Below are positions 51,541 to 61,524 of a stretch of DNA of 64,000 nt, in pieces. The notes beneath the pieces were generated by a model that saw only the letters and a list, made by a program, of their open reading frames with translations, was not told the origin of the DNA and ran no database searches. The translations under genes were made by a program, and so were the position numbers. Source of the stretch: Bacteroidales bacterium (GTDB taxonomy: Bacteria > Bacteroidota > Bacteroidia > Bacteroidales > P3); NCBI GenBank assembly GCA_030523765.1, contig JAUNHX010000004.1, forward strand, positions 1 through 64,000, read 5' to 3'. Every line of letters begins with the position of its first letter. The first letter of the stretch is position 1.

Positions 51541-53445
51541 ATGTACGGAGTAATACTAAGCAATATAGAATCGCCTGCCGACCTACGGAAATTGCCCGTG
51601 TCCGACCTCAAAGAGGTAGCCAACGAGTTGCGCCGTTATATTGTTGACACGCTGGCAACCCATCCTGGGCATCTCGCCTCTAGTTTGGGTACTGTCGAAC
51701 TTACTATAGCCCTTCACTACGTCTTCAACACCCCCGACGATAAACTGATATGGGATGTGGGTCACCAAGCCTATAGTCATAAAATCCTTACCGGACGACG
51801 CGATCAGTTCCCCACCATCCGCACCTATGGTGGCATCAGCGGTTTCCCCAAGATGGACGAAAGTCCCTACGATGCCTTCGGCACAGGACATAGCTCCACC
51901 TCCATCAGCGCCGCCCTAGGAATGGCCATCGCCTCCAAATTGCAAGGCAACCTCGATCGCCAGCATATTGCCGTGATAGGTGATGGTAGCATGACGGGAG
52001 GCGAAGCCTTCGAAGCCATCAACAACGCGGGGGTATCGAAATCCAACATCCTCGTCATTCTCAACGACAACGGCATCTCCATCGATAAAAGTGTAGGAGG
52101 ACTCTCCAGTCATCTTACCCGCATCACCGCCAGTCGCAGCTACAACCAATTCAAAGAGAAGATGTGGCAACGCACAGGAGGTGATCATGCCAAGTCGAAA
52201 ACCAAAGACTTCCTTAGCAAGACCCTCTTCGTCACCAAGACCGCCATGCTCAAAGGAGCCAACCTATTCGAAAGCTTAGGATTCCGTTATTTCGGCCCTA
52301 TCGATGGCCACGATGTCGACAACCTCGTAAAGGTGCTCGCACAACTCAAAGAGATCAAAGGGCCCCGCCTACTTCATATCGTCACCAAGAAAGGCAAAGG
52401 ATTGAAGATGGCCGAAAAGAACCCCGTCATCTATCATGCCCCCGGCTTGTACAATGCCCAAACAGGCAATCAAATCAACAACGCCCCCTCCGAATCGCAG
52501 CCACCCAAATATCAAGATGTCTTCGGACACACCATAATCGAACTGGCCGAACAGAACGATCGTATCGTTGGCATCACCCCAGCCATGCCTACTGGATGTT
52601 CTCTCAATATGATGATGGCACAGATGCCCGATCGCTGTTTCGATGTAGGCATTGCCGAACAGCATGCCGTTACCTTTGCCGCCGGATTGGCTGCCCAGGG
52701 GATGATTCCCTTCTGCAATATCTACTCCTCGTTCATGCAACGCGCCTACGATCAAATCATACACGATGTAGCGTTGCAACGCTTGCCCGTCATCCTATGC
52801 CTCGACCGAGCAGGGTTGGTAGGCGATGATGGACCTACCCATCACGGCACCTTCGATTTGGCATGCCTGCGCCCCATCCCCCATCTCACCATCTGTGCCC
52901 CCCTCGATGAGCACGAGCTCCGTCATATGATGTTTACCGCACAGCAACCCAACCAAGGGGCTTTCGTTATCCGTTACCCTCGAGGACGCAGCATCCATGC
53001 CGATTGGCGTCAACCCATGCAAATACTCCCTGTAGGCAAAGGACGCTGCTTGCAAGAGGGTCACGATCTAGCCATTGTCAGCATCGGACATATAGGCAAC
53101 AACGCCATCAGCGTTGCCCAGGAGCTCCTCTCCGAGTCACGCATCCAAATAGGGGTATACGATATGCGGTTCCTCAAGCCCCTCGACACCACATTGCTCG
53201 ACACCATTGCCAACCGCTATCGTCATATCATCACTCTTGAAGATGGAGTGGTGAAAGGCGGATTGGGTAGTGCTGTCGAGGAGTACCTCCTGCAGCGTCA
53301 AAGCTCCTCCCCCCTTCCCTCCATCCATCCGATGGGAATCCCCGACGAGTTTATCACCCATGGCTCTATTACCCATCTGCAACATCAGTGTGGCATCGAT
53401 GTGGAGGGAATCAAGCAGCGCTGCAAGCAGCTATTGGGCCTCTAA
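51541..53445 (+). CDS. dxs: 1-deoxy-D-xylulose-5-phosphate synthase
   Basis: A 634-residue DXS, the entry enzyme of the MEP isoprenoid pathway: pyruvate + glyceraldehyde 3-phosphate to DXP, using thiamine diphosphate. The His-rich W-D-V-G-H-Q-A-Y-S-H-K near 78-88 and the ThDP motif G-D-G-S-M-T-G-G-E-A-F-E-A near 147-159 are intact, and the transketolase pyrimidine and C-terminal domains follow (G-I-A-E-Q-H-A-V-T; Y-D-M-R-F-L-K-P-L-D). Full length. It is co-oriented with and close to the upstream exported-protein gene. Confidence 0.97.
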   Translation: MYGVILSNIESPADLRKLPVSDLKEVANELRRYIVDTLATHPGHLASSLGTVELTIALHYVFNTPDDKLIWDVGHQAYSHKILTGRRDQFPTIRTYGGISGFPKMDESPYDAFGTGHSSTSISAALGMAIASKLQGNLDRQHIAVIGDGSMTGGEAFEAINNAGVSKSNILVILNDNGISIDKSVGGLSSHLTRITASRSYNQFKEKMWQRTGGDHAKSKTKDFLSKTLFVTKTAMLKGANLFESLGFRYFGPIDGHDVDNLVKVLAQLKEIKGPRLLHIVTKKGKGLKMAEKNPVIYHAPGLYNAQTGNQINNAPSESQPPKYQDVFGHTIIELAEQNDRIVGITPAMPTGCSLNMMMAQMPDRCFDVGIAEQHAVTFAAGLAAQGMIPFCNIYSSFMQRAYDQIIHDVALQRLPVILCLDRAGLVGDDGPTHHGTFDLACLRPIPHLTICAPLDEHELRHMMFTAQQPNQGAFVIRYPRGRSIHADWRQPMQILPVGKGRCLQEGHDLAIVSIGHIGNNAISVAQELLSESRIQIGVYDMRFLKPLDTTLLDTIANRYRHIITLEDGVVKGGLGSAVEEYLLQRQSSSPLPSIHPMGIPDEFITHGSITHLQHQCGIDVEGIKQRCKQLLGL

Positions 53446-53772
53446 TCACCCTTTCTTTCTTGTCGCTGTACCCTCTCGTCCACTGGGCATAATCTTATTA
53501 TCGATAGGAGGGCAATAAAAAACGGACAATGGTTTTATTAAAAGTATACCATGTATAATGATAGAGCGTTGAAACATAGCCACAGAGAAAAGAAAAACAG
53601 AAAGGAATTACAGCATAGCAATCATACTATCGTATTATAATAAATGAAAAAGTATTATATTATTATAGTAATACAACTATTATAATGATTCAGTATTGAC
53701 ATCAAAAAGGAGGACCCTAATCATTGCCCACCTAGTAGGCAGTCAAATCTATAAGCCCACCCACTCGTAGCG
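53446..53772. other. AT-rich intergenic region
   Basis: Between the convergent dxs and GH3 genes. It has short AT-rich stretches (TATTATA-type) but no stem, promoter or ORF I can support. Confidence 0.4.
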
Positions 53773-56751
53773 TTATTTCTTTACCGACTTCTGTGCTCCT
53801 TGTATCGCTTCATATATCAGCGTCTGCACATCGGTACGTATATTCATATTAGCCAATTTGTTGGGCGACGAAGAGGGATGCACCCTATTGCTAAGAAAGA
53901 TATACACCAACTCATATTCAGGATCCACCCATATCATCGTACCTGTAAATCCCGTATGGCCGAAACTCTGTTGCGATGCCAACGGAGACACATGGGTACT
54001 GTTGCCCCTAATGAACGGCTTGTCGTACCCCAAAGCCCTACGATTGTTATAGTAGGTGTAGTAGCGATGATTAAAGGTGTTGATAACCTCGCTGCTCAGA
54101 TATTTCTTTCCATCCACCGTTCCTCCCGCCAGTAGCATCTGGCATAGTTTGTTCAAATCAGATGCAGTACTGAACAAGCCCGCATGACCTGTCACACCGC
54201 CAAAGGCAGCCGCATTGGGATCGTGAACCTCACCGCGCAAAGTTCTTTGCCGCACATCGGGGTTCGTCTCGGTAGGAGCAATCCTCTTCTCCTCTATCTG
54301 GGTGTATTGATTCAACAACGGACGGTAAGTAGTGCTCCTCATTCCTAGCGGGGCATAGAACTGTTGTTGCATAAACAAATCGATGCTCTGTCCACTCACC
54401 TGCTCCACCACATCGGCCAAAAGGATAAATCCCAAGTCACTATACACATATTTATGCTTATCCTTATTCAATTTGCTATCGGCAATCTGAGAGAGGAGCG
54501 CCTTGCGCGTCTTCTCCATCAGTTCCTTTGAAGGTTGGTGGTCGGGTAACGAGGCATCCATACACTCCGAGGCATTCTGCCAATAGGCATCAAACGATTT
54601 CAGTCGTCCAATATGGCTGAGTGCTTCTCGGATGGTAATCTTGCTTTTATTGGTATGTTTCAGGTAAGGGAGATAACGCGATAAAGGATCATCGAGAGTT
54701 ATCTTGCCAGCATCCACCAACTTCATGATAGCCATTGTGGTGGCAGTCATCTTGGTAAGCGAAGCCAAATCGTATACCGTTTGCGTGTCCACCTTAGGGG
54801 AACGGCTCTCGTAGGTTTGTCGCCCATAGCAACGTTCATACACCACATCGCCCTTATACGCCACCAACAGTTGACATCCAGGGTAAGCCTGGGCAGCAAT
54901 GCCATTGTTAATGATCGAATCAATCTGGTGGAAATAAAGGGTATCAATACCAGCCTTCGTCAAACGGGCATAAGGGCTGATGGTTTTCTTGGGGGTGGTG
55001 AGCGATTTGGGAGCCATGAAATGATCCACATCCACCGGCAGTATGCCTTCAAATTTCCCTATGCGCAACTGCTTATTCACAGCCTTGTGCACCGCCTCCA
55101 TATCTTGATAAGCCACCACGATAGCAGCAGGGGTGGTACTCAGCGAGGAGCCAGCATAGATAATACTATCTGCAGGAGTTGAGCGGCGCTGAGCATTCTT
55201 TGGTGTCTTCGTATTAGCAAATGGGAAATATTGCAAGATAAAAGGAGAGCCATAGATCACCAAGATGGTGTTGTGGTTAAAAGCAGTAATCTGACTTATC
55301 AAATCGGTCGTTGCCCTGCTCACTCCATAGTTTTTCTGTGAAGTAGGATTGGCATAAGCCGCCAGCGATATCACCACCTTGTCGGCCTTTGCTATCTCAT
55401 CGATAGTAGTATTGCTCAGCGAGGTGATAGCCGAATCGCAGTTACCCAAAGCCACCCATGCCACCTTATCGTTTCCCTTCAAAGGCAACACCTTGTTCTC
55501 ATTGCGCACTAGCGTCAGTGCCTTTTCAGCAATCCATGAGGTTATCTCCTCGCATCGTTCATAATCATTCTTTGAGGGGACACTCAGGTTGTCAAGATCC
55601 AACTTATTCAATCCAAAACGATATTTCTCGTAAAGCACCCTGCGGCATTTGTTATCTATCAACTGCGCAAAATTATCATCATCGGCAGCCGCACCCTTCA
55701 CCAATTCAATGATGCCCTCCACATCGGAGGGGAGCAGTATGATGTCGCCACCTGCCCTCAGCGAAAGCAGCGCACTCTCCGCCTTCCCGTGGTTCTTCGT
55801 TACCGCCTTCATATCCATACCATCGGTAATAATCAAGCCAGTAAACTTCATCTTCTCGCGGAGCAACTCGTTCATAATCGGTTCCGAAAGGGTTGCTATC
55901 GTATTCTTATCGTAAGCGTTCACCTGTAAATGACCTACCATCACACCTCGGCATCCTGCCCCTATCAGTCGTTTGAAAGGATAGATGTCTACCGTATCCA
56001 CAAAAGCCTTGGTATGATTGATCACCGGCACATCCAAGTGCGAATCGGTTTCCGTATCGCCATGACCAGGAAAATGTTTAGCCACCGCCATCACATGTTG
56101 CGATTGTAGCGCTTTGGCATAGCGCGCCCCCTTGGCAGCCACCCGCATAGGATCGGCACCAAACGAACGGGCACCAATCACAGGATTCAAAGGATTGCTA
56201 TTAAGATCTACCACAGGAGCGAAATTGATATTAACACCCATCTGGTAGCACTGTCGTCCAATCTCGTTGCCCATCAAGGTAATCAAACTGTCGTTGCTAC
56301 TGCTCAAAGCCCCCATCATCATCTGTCGGGGAAAAGAGTAGCAATCGGTTAGACGCATCCCCAAGCCCCACTCGCCGTCAATGCTAACAAAGAGGGGTAT
56401 CTTCGACAAGCGTTGATATTGTTTCGTCTGCCTAAGTTGTTGGGGAGCGGTGCCAGCAAAGAAGCAAACGCCACCCACATGGTAATCGGTTATCAGTTTG
56501 TTGAACTCCTTTTCGTCGCGCGCCTTCATCTTCGTAGGCACACGCACAATCATCAGTTGGCCAATCTTTTCTTCGATGGTAAGGGTACTCATCACCGAAT
56601 CAACCCATTGTGTGGCATGCTGATACATCTCTTTTTTCTGCACTGGACGATGAGCGTTTTTCTTTTTACGCTGTGCATTGGCATCGGTAGGCAATGCTAC
56701 TATTGCCACCAGCAGTACTAGTGATACAAGGAGGGAGCTTACTTTTTTCAT
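53773..56751 (-). CDS. GH3 beta-N-acetylhexosaminidase fused to a serine beta-lactamase-like domain
   Basis: A 992-residue exported protein with two enzyme domains. The signal peptide ends near residue 27. The GH3 N-terminal domain (about 45-390) has the NagZ-type K-H-F-P-G-H-G-D-T (about 224-232), with its catalytic His, and the nucleophile in T-D-G-M-D-M (about 308-313). A GH3 C-terminal-like region follows (about 400-600). The C-terminal beta-lactamase/esterase-type domain (about 620-990) has Ser-x-x-Lys in A-S-L-T-K (about 662-666), Tyr in Y-V-Y-S-D-L and F-G-H-T-G-F-T. Predicted: hydrolysis of peptidoglycan GlcNAc linkages plus a serine hydrolase acting on related peptides or esters. The fusion occurs in other Bacteroidota. 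Confidence 0.9.
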   Translation of the reverse strand: MKKVSSLLVSLVLLVAIVALPTDANAQRKKKNAHRPVQKKEMYQHATQWVDSVMSTLTIEEKIGQLMIVRVPTKMKARDEKEFNKLITDYHVGGVCFFAGTAPQQLRQTKQYQRLSKIPLFVSIDGEWGLGMRLTDCYSFPRQMMMGALSSSNDSLITLMGNEIGRQCYQMGVNINFAPVVDLNSNPLNPVIGARSFGADPMRVAAKGARYAKALQSQHVMAVAKHFPGHGDTETDSHLDVPVINHTKAFVDTVDIYPFKRLIGAGCRGVMVGHLQVNAYDKNTIATLSEPIMNELLREKMKFTGLIITDGMDMKAVTKNHGKAESALLSLRAGGDIILLPSDVEGIIELVKGAAADDDNFAQLIDNKCRRVLYEKYRFGLNKLDLDNLSVPSKNDYERCEEITSWIAEKALTLVRNENKVLPLKGNDKVAWVALGNCDSAITSLSNTTIDEIAKADKVVISLAAYANPTSQKNYGVSRATTDLISQITAFNHNTILVIYGSPFILQYFPFANTKTPKNAQRRSTPADSIIYAGSSLSTTPAAIVVAYQDMEAVHKAVNKQLRIGKFEGILPVDVDHFMAPKSLTTPKKTISPYARLTKAGIDTLYFHQIDSIINNGIAAQAYPGCQLLVAYKGDVVYERCYGRQTYESRSPKVDTQTVYDLASLTKMTATTMAIMKLVDAGKITLDDPLSRYLPYLKHTNKSKITIREALSHIGRLKSFDAYWQNASECMDASLPDHQPSKELMEKTRKALLSQIADSKLNKDKHKYVYSDLGFILLADVVEQVSGQSIDLFMQQQFYAPLGMRSTTYRPLLNQYTQIEEKRIAPTETNPDVRQRTLRGEVHDPNAAAFGGVTGHAGLFSTASDLNKLCQMLLAGGTVDGKKYLSSEVINTFNHRYYTYYNNRRALGYDKPFIRGNSTHVSPLASQQSFGHTGFTGTMIWVDPEYELVYIFLSNRVHPSSSPNKLANMNIRTDVQTLIYEAIQGAQKSVKK

Positions 56752-57120
56752 GTTTTTATAAACGCGCTAGATGCCAAAAAATTGTATCTATTCGAAAAAA
56801 AGTGTATATATGGCACCTAAAAAAACGCCACCCTTTTTTGTAAGTTTCCAAAAAATGTGTATTTTTGCATTTGGAATACTGGTTGAGCCTATTTGTTTTA
56901 TGCGATTATATTCCTTAAAATCAGATTTTTAGATACCCATCTTCAAAGAAAGTATCTATTGGGAGACATACTAATTCAGTTAAAAAAAGAGGGAAAATGC
57001 CCAAATGTAGGATTTATTGTGTAGGATTTCTCCAGTTTTCCAAAGCAGTGTATTTTTTATCCCCTTGGAGAGAAACAAAGTACAATTGATGAATACTAAT
57101 CTAATAAAAATATCAGCAAA
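56752..57120. other. Intergenic region with the promoter of the lipoprotein operon
   Basis: Holds the plus-strand promoter at 56860-56867. About 250 bp of leader separate it from the first start codon; no stem or ORF was recognised in that leader. Confidence 0.5.
56860..56867 (+). promoter_or_regulatory. Promoter box for the 57121-60636 operon
   Basis: TATTTTTG with TTG at 56838-56840 (19-bp spacing). The start lies about 250 bp before the first gene, leaving a long leader. Confidence 0.7.
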
Positions 57121-57810
57121 ATGAAGAAGATCTATTTCTTGACGTTGATTCTCGCTGCCTCATTCTTTACGGCATGCGATGACATTGAACTCAACGGTCT
57201 TATCGGATCGGCCACGATCTATACCAACACCCTCGACACCCTCAATGTGGTTGTCGATTCCGATACGGCCCTGTTCACCTCGTGTGCTTGCGATATCTAT
57301 ACCGATACCAATGGCACAGGCATCCTTTCTATTGCTGCCGAGATTGACCTCTCTGCCGCCAACACCCTCACCTACCCCTACATGCTTATTTATCTGTCCG
57401 ATACAGTACCGCAAACCTATGTGTTCGACTCTATCACACTGCCCATGCTCGAAACCTGGGAGCAAGGTATCCGCCTCTCGCTCCTTACTGACGCCAACCG
57501 TTATGTCTATGTAGAGAGCGACACCTCGTGGATCGTCTCGGCAGGTGGTATGATCACTGTCACCAATTTCTCCGACTATGGTAGCAGCCTCAATGCCTCC
57601 TTCAGCAATATTCCTTGCTATCGTCTCACCGAGTCAACTCTAGAGTTCCTCCACAACATGCATGTGGCTGTCCAAAATGGCGATCTTTCCGCCATCGCCT
57701 ACATGGCCACTTTTAATTTCACCGATCTCTTCACCCCTGTCCTCGTCAGTGGTACTGTCGAGGGGCGCCGCATGAATATCACAGGTATTCTCGACGATGT
57801 AGATGTATAA
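57121..57810 (+). CDS. Lipoprotein, first gene of a surface operon
   Basis: A 229-residue lipoprotein with lipobox F-T-A-C (Cys19). The mature part is beta-rich and Thr/Ser/Asp-rich with repeated T-x-T and D-T-x elements, and a C-terminal N-F-T-D-L-F-T-P-V-L-V. No family recognised. It is followed after 58 bp by a second lipoprotein and then an outer-membrane barrel protein, all in the same direction, so it probably belongs to a membrane complex. Function unknown. Confidence 0.72.
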   Translation: MKKIYFLTLILAASFFTACDDIELNGLIGSATIYTNTLDTLNVVVDSDTALFTSCACDIYTDTNGTGILSIAAEIDLSAANTLTYPYMLIYLSDTVPQTYVFDSITLPMLETWEQGIRLSLLTDANRYVYVESDTSWIVSAGGMITVTNFSDYGSSLNASFSNIPCYRLTESTLEFLHNMHVAVQNGDLSAIAYMATFNFTDLFTPVLVSGTVEGRRMNITGILDDVDV

Positions 57811-57868
57811 CCCTCCCATCCTATCTTGATCATATTTGTTTACATACACTTTAATATAATAAAACACA

Positions 57869-59170
57869 ATGAAACATTCATTACTTACTAAGATACGCCT
57901 GGCCTTGCTGCTGCTTGCCCTTGTGCCTTTGGCCACCTCTTGCCTCAAAGAGGGCCTCAACGATTTCGAGGGACTTCGTCATCCTATGCAAATCACCGGT
58001 ACCTTCAACCCCGAACTGGGCTTACCCATTGGTCAAGCCGACATCAATATCACCGATCTTTTGGGCCTCTTCAACGAAACCTCAGGCATCATCGAGATCG
58101 ATCCCCAAACAGGTGCCGCCACCGTGCATTACGACACCACCTTCCTGAATATCTTCGATGTCTCTTCAACAAAACATCGTGGCAAGAGCACCGTCCCCTA
58201 CCAGCGGTCGGTACAAGGAACAATGGACTTTGATCTGTTCAGCAATATCGATGTGTTGCCCGAAACCTTCCGTCTCGAAAAGGTCTTCCTCACCCTCACC
58301 ACCGATATCATGGCTCATGGCACCCCCGCCACACAGAATCTGTTGAACAACTACGATGTCTTTGCCTATTTCGACAACATAGTGCTTACGGCTGTCAACA
58401 GCACCACCCACCAATCCTATACCCTTCCTATCATCCAAGACTCCATCCCCATCAACAACATGCTCACCGGAGCGAGCATCCTAGTCATCGATAGTGTTGA
58501 TGCCTCCGATTTCTTGAATATCAAACCCGACTGCATCACCTACAACGCGCAACTGAACATCAACTTCGGCACCGCATTTTGGGCATCCGATATCACCCAG
58601 TTCCTTTCCGATTCACTAGGCCTATCTACCATCGATGTCAACTCCCATCTCTCCATCTATTCCCCCCTCACCATCTTCTTCTCCGATGCCTCCTACAACG
58701 CCTATATAGGTCTCGACGCCAATCGCAACGATCTTCTCGAGCAGCTGCAAATCGATTCCTCATACCTCGTCTTCGAGTTTGTCAACGGCCTTCCCCTGCA
58801 ACTCAACCTCTCCGCATCCCTCACCGATGCCGACAGCCATGCACTGGTATCGCTCTTCGAGAATGGGGTAGGTCAGCTCAACGCTGCCGCCATAGGCTTC
58901 AACGCTGCCACCCAGAGCTATACTGCCACCACCCCTACCACCTCTATCGTGCGGGTGCCCATCACCTCCGAACTCTTGCAATCCATCTCCAAGGCCTCGA
59001 ATATCCACCTCTTGGCAAGCCTCTCCACGGCTGCCGATGCCAATGTGTCGCAGCCAGCGGTATCCATCATAGGTAGCGATGCCTTAGCGGTACGGGTTTA
59101 TGCAACACTCCGTCCCCATGTAAACATCACCTATCCCATCGGAGCCGATTCCATCATTATCAGTAAATAA
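57869..59170 (+). CDS. Lipoprotein, second gene of the surface operon
   Basis: A 433-residue lipoprotein with lipobox A-T-S-C (about residue 27) followed by L-K-E-G. The mature chain is almost entirely beta strands rich in Thr, Ser, Asn and Asp, resembling an elongated beta-sandwich adhesin-like or plug-type protein. F-N-P-E-L-G-L-P-I-G-Q and the repeated D-I-N-I-T-D pattern near the start are notable. I do not recognise the family. It ends 20 bp before the DUF5723 gene. Confidence 0.72.
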   Translation: MKHSLLTKIRLALLLLALVPLATSCLKEGLNDFEGLRHPMQITGTFNPELGLPIGQADINITDLLGLFNETSGIIEIDPQTGAATVHYDTTFLNIFDVSSTKHRGKSTVPYQRSVQGTMDFDLFSNIDVLPETFRLEKVFLTLTTDIMAHGTPATQNLLNNYDVFAYFDNIVLTAVNSTTHQSYTLPIIQDSIPINNMLTGASILVIDSVDASDFLNIKPDCITYNAQLNINFGTAFWASDITQFLSDSLGLSTIDVNSHLSIYSPLTIFFSDASYNAYIGLDANRNDLLEQLQIDSSYLVFEFVNGLPLQLNLSASLTDADSHALVSLFENGVGQLNAAAIGFNAATQSYTATTPTTSIVRVPITSELLQSISKASNIHLLASLSTAADANVSQPAVSIIGSDALAVRVYATLRPHVNITYPIGADSIIISK

Positions 59171-59190
59171 ACGTCAAAACTATCGCTATC

Positions 59191-60636
59191 ATGAAACATT
59201 CAGCTAAACATACATTTGTATCGCTGTGCGTCGTTTTGGCGTTCAGCATCAGCTCCCTTCCCTTGAAGGCTCAGAATAGCACCCTCCTTTTCAGTTCCGA
59301 CATCCTGCCCCACGGCAATGTCATGAACCCCGCTTTCTTCCCCAACACTCCCTTCTATCTAGCCCTTCCCAGTGCCACCCTCAATATGGCATTGCCCCTT
59401 GCCTATAGCGACATCATCCAATACGATGCCGCAAACCAGGTCACCAATATCAACCTCAACAACATCACCAACCAACTCATGGAAGGCAACACCTTCACCA
59501 TCAACCCCGATATTTATGCCGTTGGATTGGGCCTCAAGATCGGAAAAACCTTCGTTACCCTCTCTTCCCAAGTCAAAACCCATATCGCCATCAATCCTCC
59601 TACCGGACTTCTTACCTTCCTCAATGAAGGTAATATGAACCATCTCGGTGCTGGCAACGAGGTCTATATCACCGATGGCAACATCCTTCATGTCAGCTCT
59701 TATGCCGAAGTAGGATTAGGCTTGGGTCGCACCTTCGCCCTCCCTATGGGCGACCTCACTGTAGGTGCTCGTGTCAAGCTGATTGATGGTATTGCCGATA
59801 TCCATACCACCAACACCTTCGCCCGCATCTACACCTCCGAAGACCTCTCCACTATGCGTGCCGACGTCAACTACCAACTAGGTGCCGCAGGCATGTTCCC
59901 CATCAGCTTAGATACCGCTGGCAACTTCATCATAGGCAACCCTCAGCTACCCCCCACCAATTATAGTGTCGGCTTCGACCTCGGTGCTCGCTGGCAGTGG
60001 GAGAAACTCGATGTAGCCTTCAGCATCCTCGATCTAGGTTCGCGCATCAACTGGGATCAGAATGTAGTCAAACTCATCCCCGAATCGGGCAACGGTGCTG
60101 GCTTCACCTTCGAAGGTATCGACCTCAATGGCGTTATCCAAAATGGAACACTCGACTCCACCTTCACCCAGCAGCTCTCCGATTCCCTCTCCGCCCTGAT
60201 GAACTATACGATGGTCGATGGCGAAAGCTATTGGACCTCCACCCCTACCCGTATCAACCTCAGCGCCTTCTATCGTCCCCTGCCCCTCCTGAAAGTAGGT
60301 GCAATATTTCACGGCGAGTTAGACAGAGGAGTCAACTCCTACAACCTCACCACCGAAGAAGTCGTCTCCACCTTCCGTCAAAACATCACCCTTATGGCCA
60401 ACCTCAACCTCATGAATTGGATCGAAGTGATGGTCGGCAACTCGGTAGTATCCGATGGTCTTCGCACCACCGTCATCAACCCCAGTGTAGGCGTCACTCT
60501 CTCCCCCTTCAAAACCCTACAAGCCTATTTCATGTTAGATTACATCAGCAATATCTATCTTGTCGATGCCAAATCAGCCAAACTCACCGCTGGCGTCTCG
60601 CTAGCCATCCCCGGCAAACGCCCCGACAAAGATTAA
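59191..60636 (+). CDS. DUF5723-type outer-membrane barrel protein
   Basis: A 481-residue exported protein with a signal peptide (about 1-27, ending L-K-A-Q). The start of the mature chain, D-I-L-P-H-G-N-V-M-N-P-A-F-F-P-N, matches the DUF5723 family, and the rest is alternating strands with a C-terminal barrel-like end (L-T-A-G-V-S-L-A-I-P-G). Members are predicted outer-membrane proteins of unknown function. With the two upstream lipoproteins it may form an outer-membrane unit; the pairing is inferred from gene order. Confidence 0.8.
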   Translation: MKHSAKHTFVSLCVVLAFSISSLPLKAQNSTLLFSSDILPHGNVMNPAFFPNTPFYLALPSATLNMALPLAYSDIIQYDAANQVTNINLNNITNQLMEGNTFTINPDIYAVGLGLKIGKTFVTLSSQVKTHIAINPPTGLLTFLNEGNMNHLGAGNEVYITDGNILHVSSYAEVGLGLGRTFALPMGDLTVGARVKLIDGIADIHTTNTFARIYTSEDLSTMRADVNYQLGAAGMFPISLDTAGNFIIGNPQLPPTNYSVGFDLGARWQWEKLDVAFSILDLGSRINWDQNVVKLIPESGNGAGFTFEGIDLNGVIQNGTLDSTFTQQLSDSLSALMNYTMVDGESYWTSTPTRINLSAFYRPLPLLKVGAIFHGELDRGVNSYNLTTEEVVSTFRQNITLMANLNLMNWIEVMVGNSVVSDGLRTTVINPSVGVTLSPFKTLQAYFMLDYISNIYLVDAKSAKLTAGVSLAIPGKRPDKD

Positions 60637-60800
60637 TTGCCCCTCTCTCTACCTCATTATTGCTCCTCCTCTTCCGCCTCGATCTTCGACAACGATGAGG
60701 AGGAGCTCTTTTATAATAGTATGTTTCTTTAATAGTTTAATACGTTTATATGTTGATAGGAAAAAATATATATTAGAAGTAATAATGTCATGGAATTGCA

Positions 60801-61470
60801 AAATGAGAAGTGAGAAATGAGAAATGTGTTATTCCGCTTTAAAACTGATGGTGACAATAATACATATTTTTTCTATATTGATTATTAATTATATCAATAT
60901 AGTGGCTATTTCTAAAAAATACATATCATATCGATTTGAACACTGGAAATGGTTTAGGTTTACTTGTTTTTAGCCTTAAAAGTGTGAAGGCTGATACTTT
61001 TTTGTATAATTAGTTCACTTTTCTATCTACATAAATGTCATTTGTCATTTCTAAGCATTTTTTTTCGTTGAACGAGTTCTTAGTTATGCATTTCTTTATG
61101 TTATTAATGAATACATATACAGATATTTGTACTTTATAATACAATCTATTACCCTGAAAACTACCAAAGATTAGAAAGTGACAAATGACAAGTGACAAAT
61201 TGCATTACATCGCTATATTTCAATATAATACATAAAAAAGCGTAAATAACATTTCTTATAGAGCCACTATTCACATCATTCCGCCATCCCAATGGTAATC
61301 TGCCGCTATGACTTCGCCATGCCTATATCCTTTTCCCTTTACTCTAACTTAAAATGCTAATTTTGGGCACAAAAAAACGATATTGGAAGATTATGCATAG
61401 TACTTCGATCATCAAGATCTCATTTCTCACTTCTCACTTTCCATTTCTCTTTTCTCTTTCCTCTTTCCAC
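60801..61470. repeat. Nested inverted arrays of 7-bp repeats
   Basis: Four heptamer arrays: A at 60801-60828 (AAATGAG/AAGTGAG units), B at 61036-61054 (TGTCATTTGTCA core), C at 61171-61203 (AAGTGAC/AAATGAC units), D at 61418-61470 (TCTCATT/TCTCACT units). A and D share an exact 18-bp inverted match (60805-60822 with 61418-61435); B and C share an exact 12-bp match extended to 19 of 20. The arms are nested, A-D outside B-C. The region 60637-61524 has no ORF I can support. Confidence 0.75.
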
Positions 61471-61524
61471 TCAATTCGGATTAAACTTGAAGGGGATATA
61501 GTATGGGGGGGGAAAAAAATCCTA

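Noticed and set aside
61358-61365. TAATTTTG resembling a promoter box.
   Set aside because: No gene or RNA is recognisable downstream on that strand, and such AT-rich matches are expected by chance.
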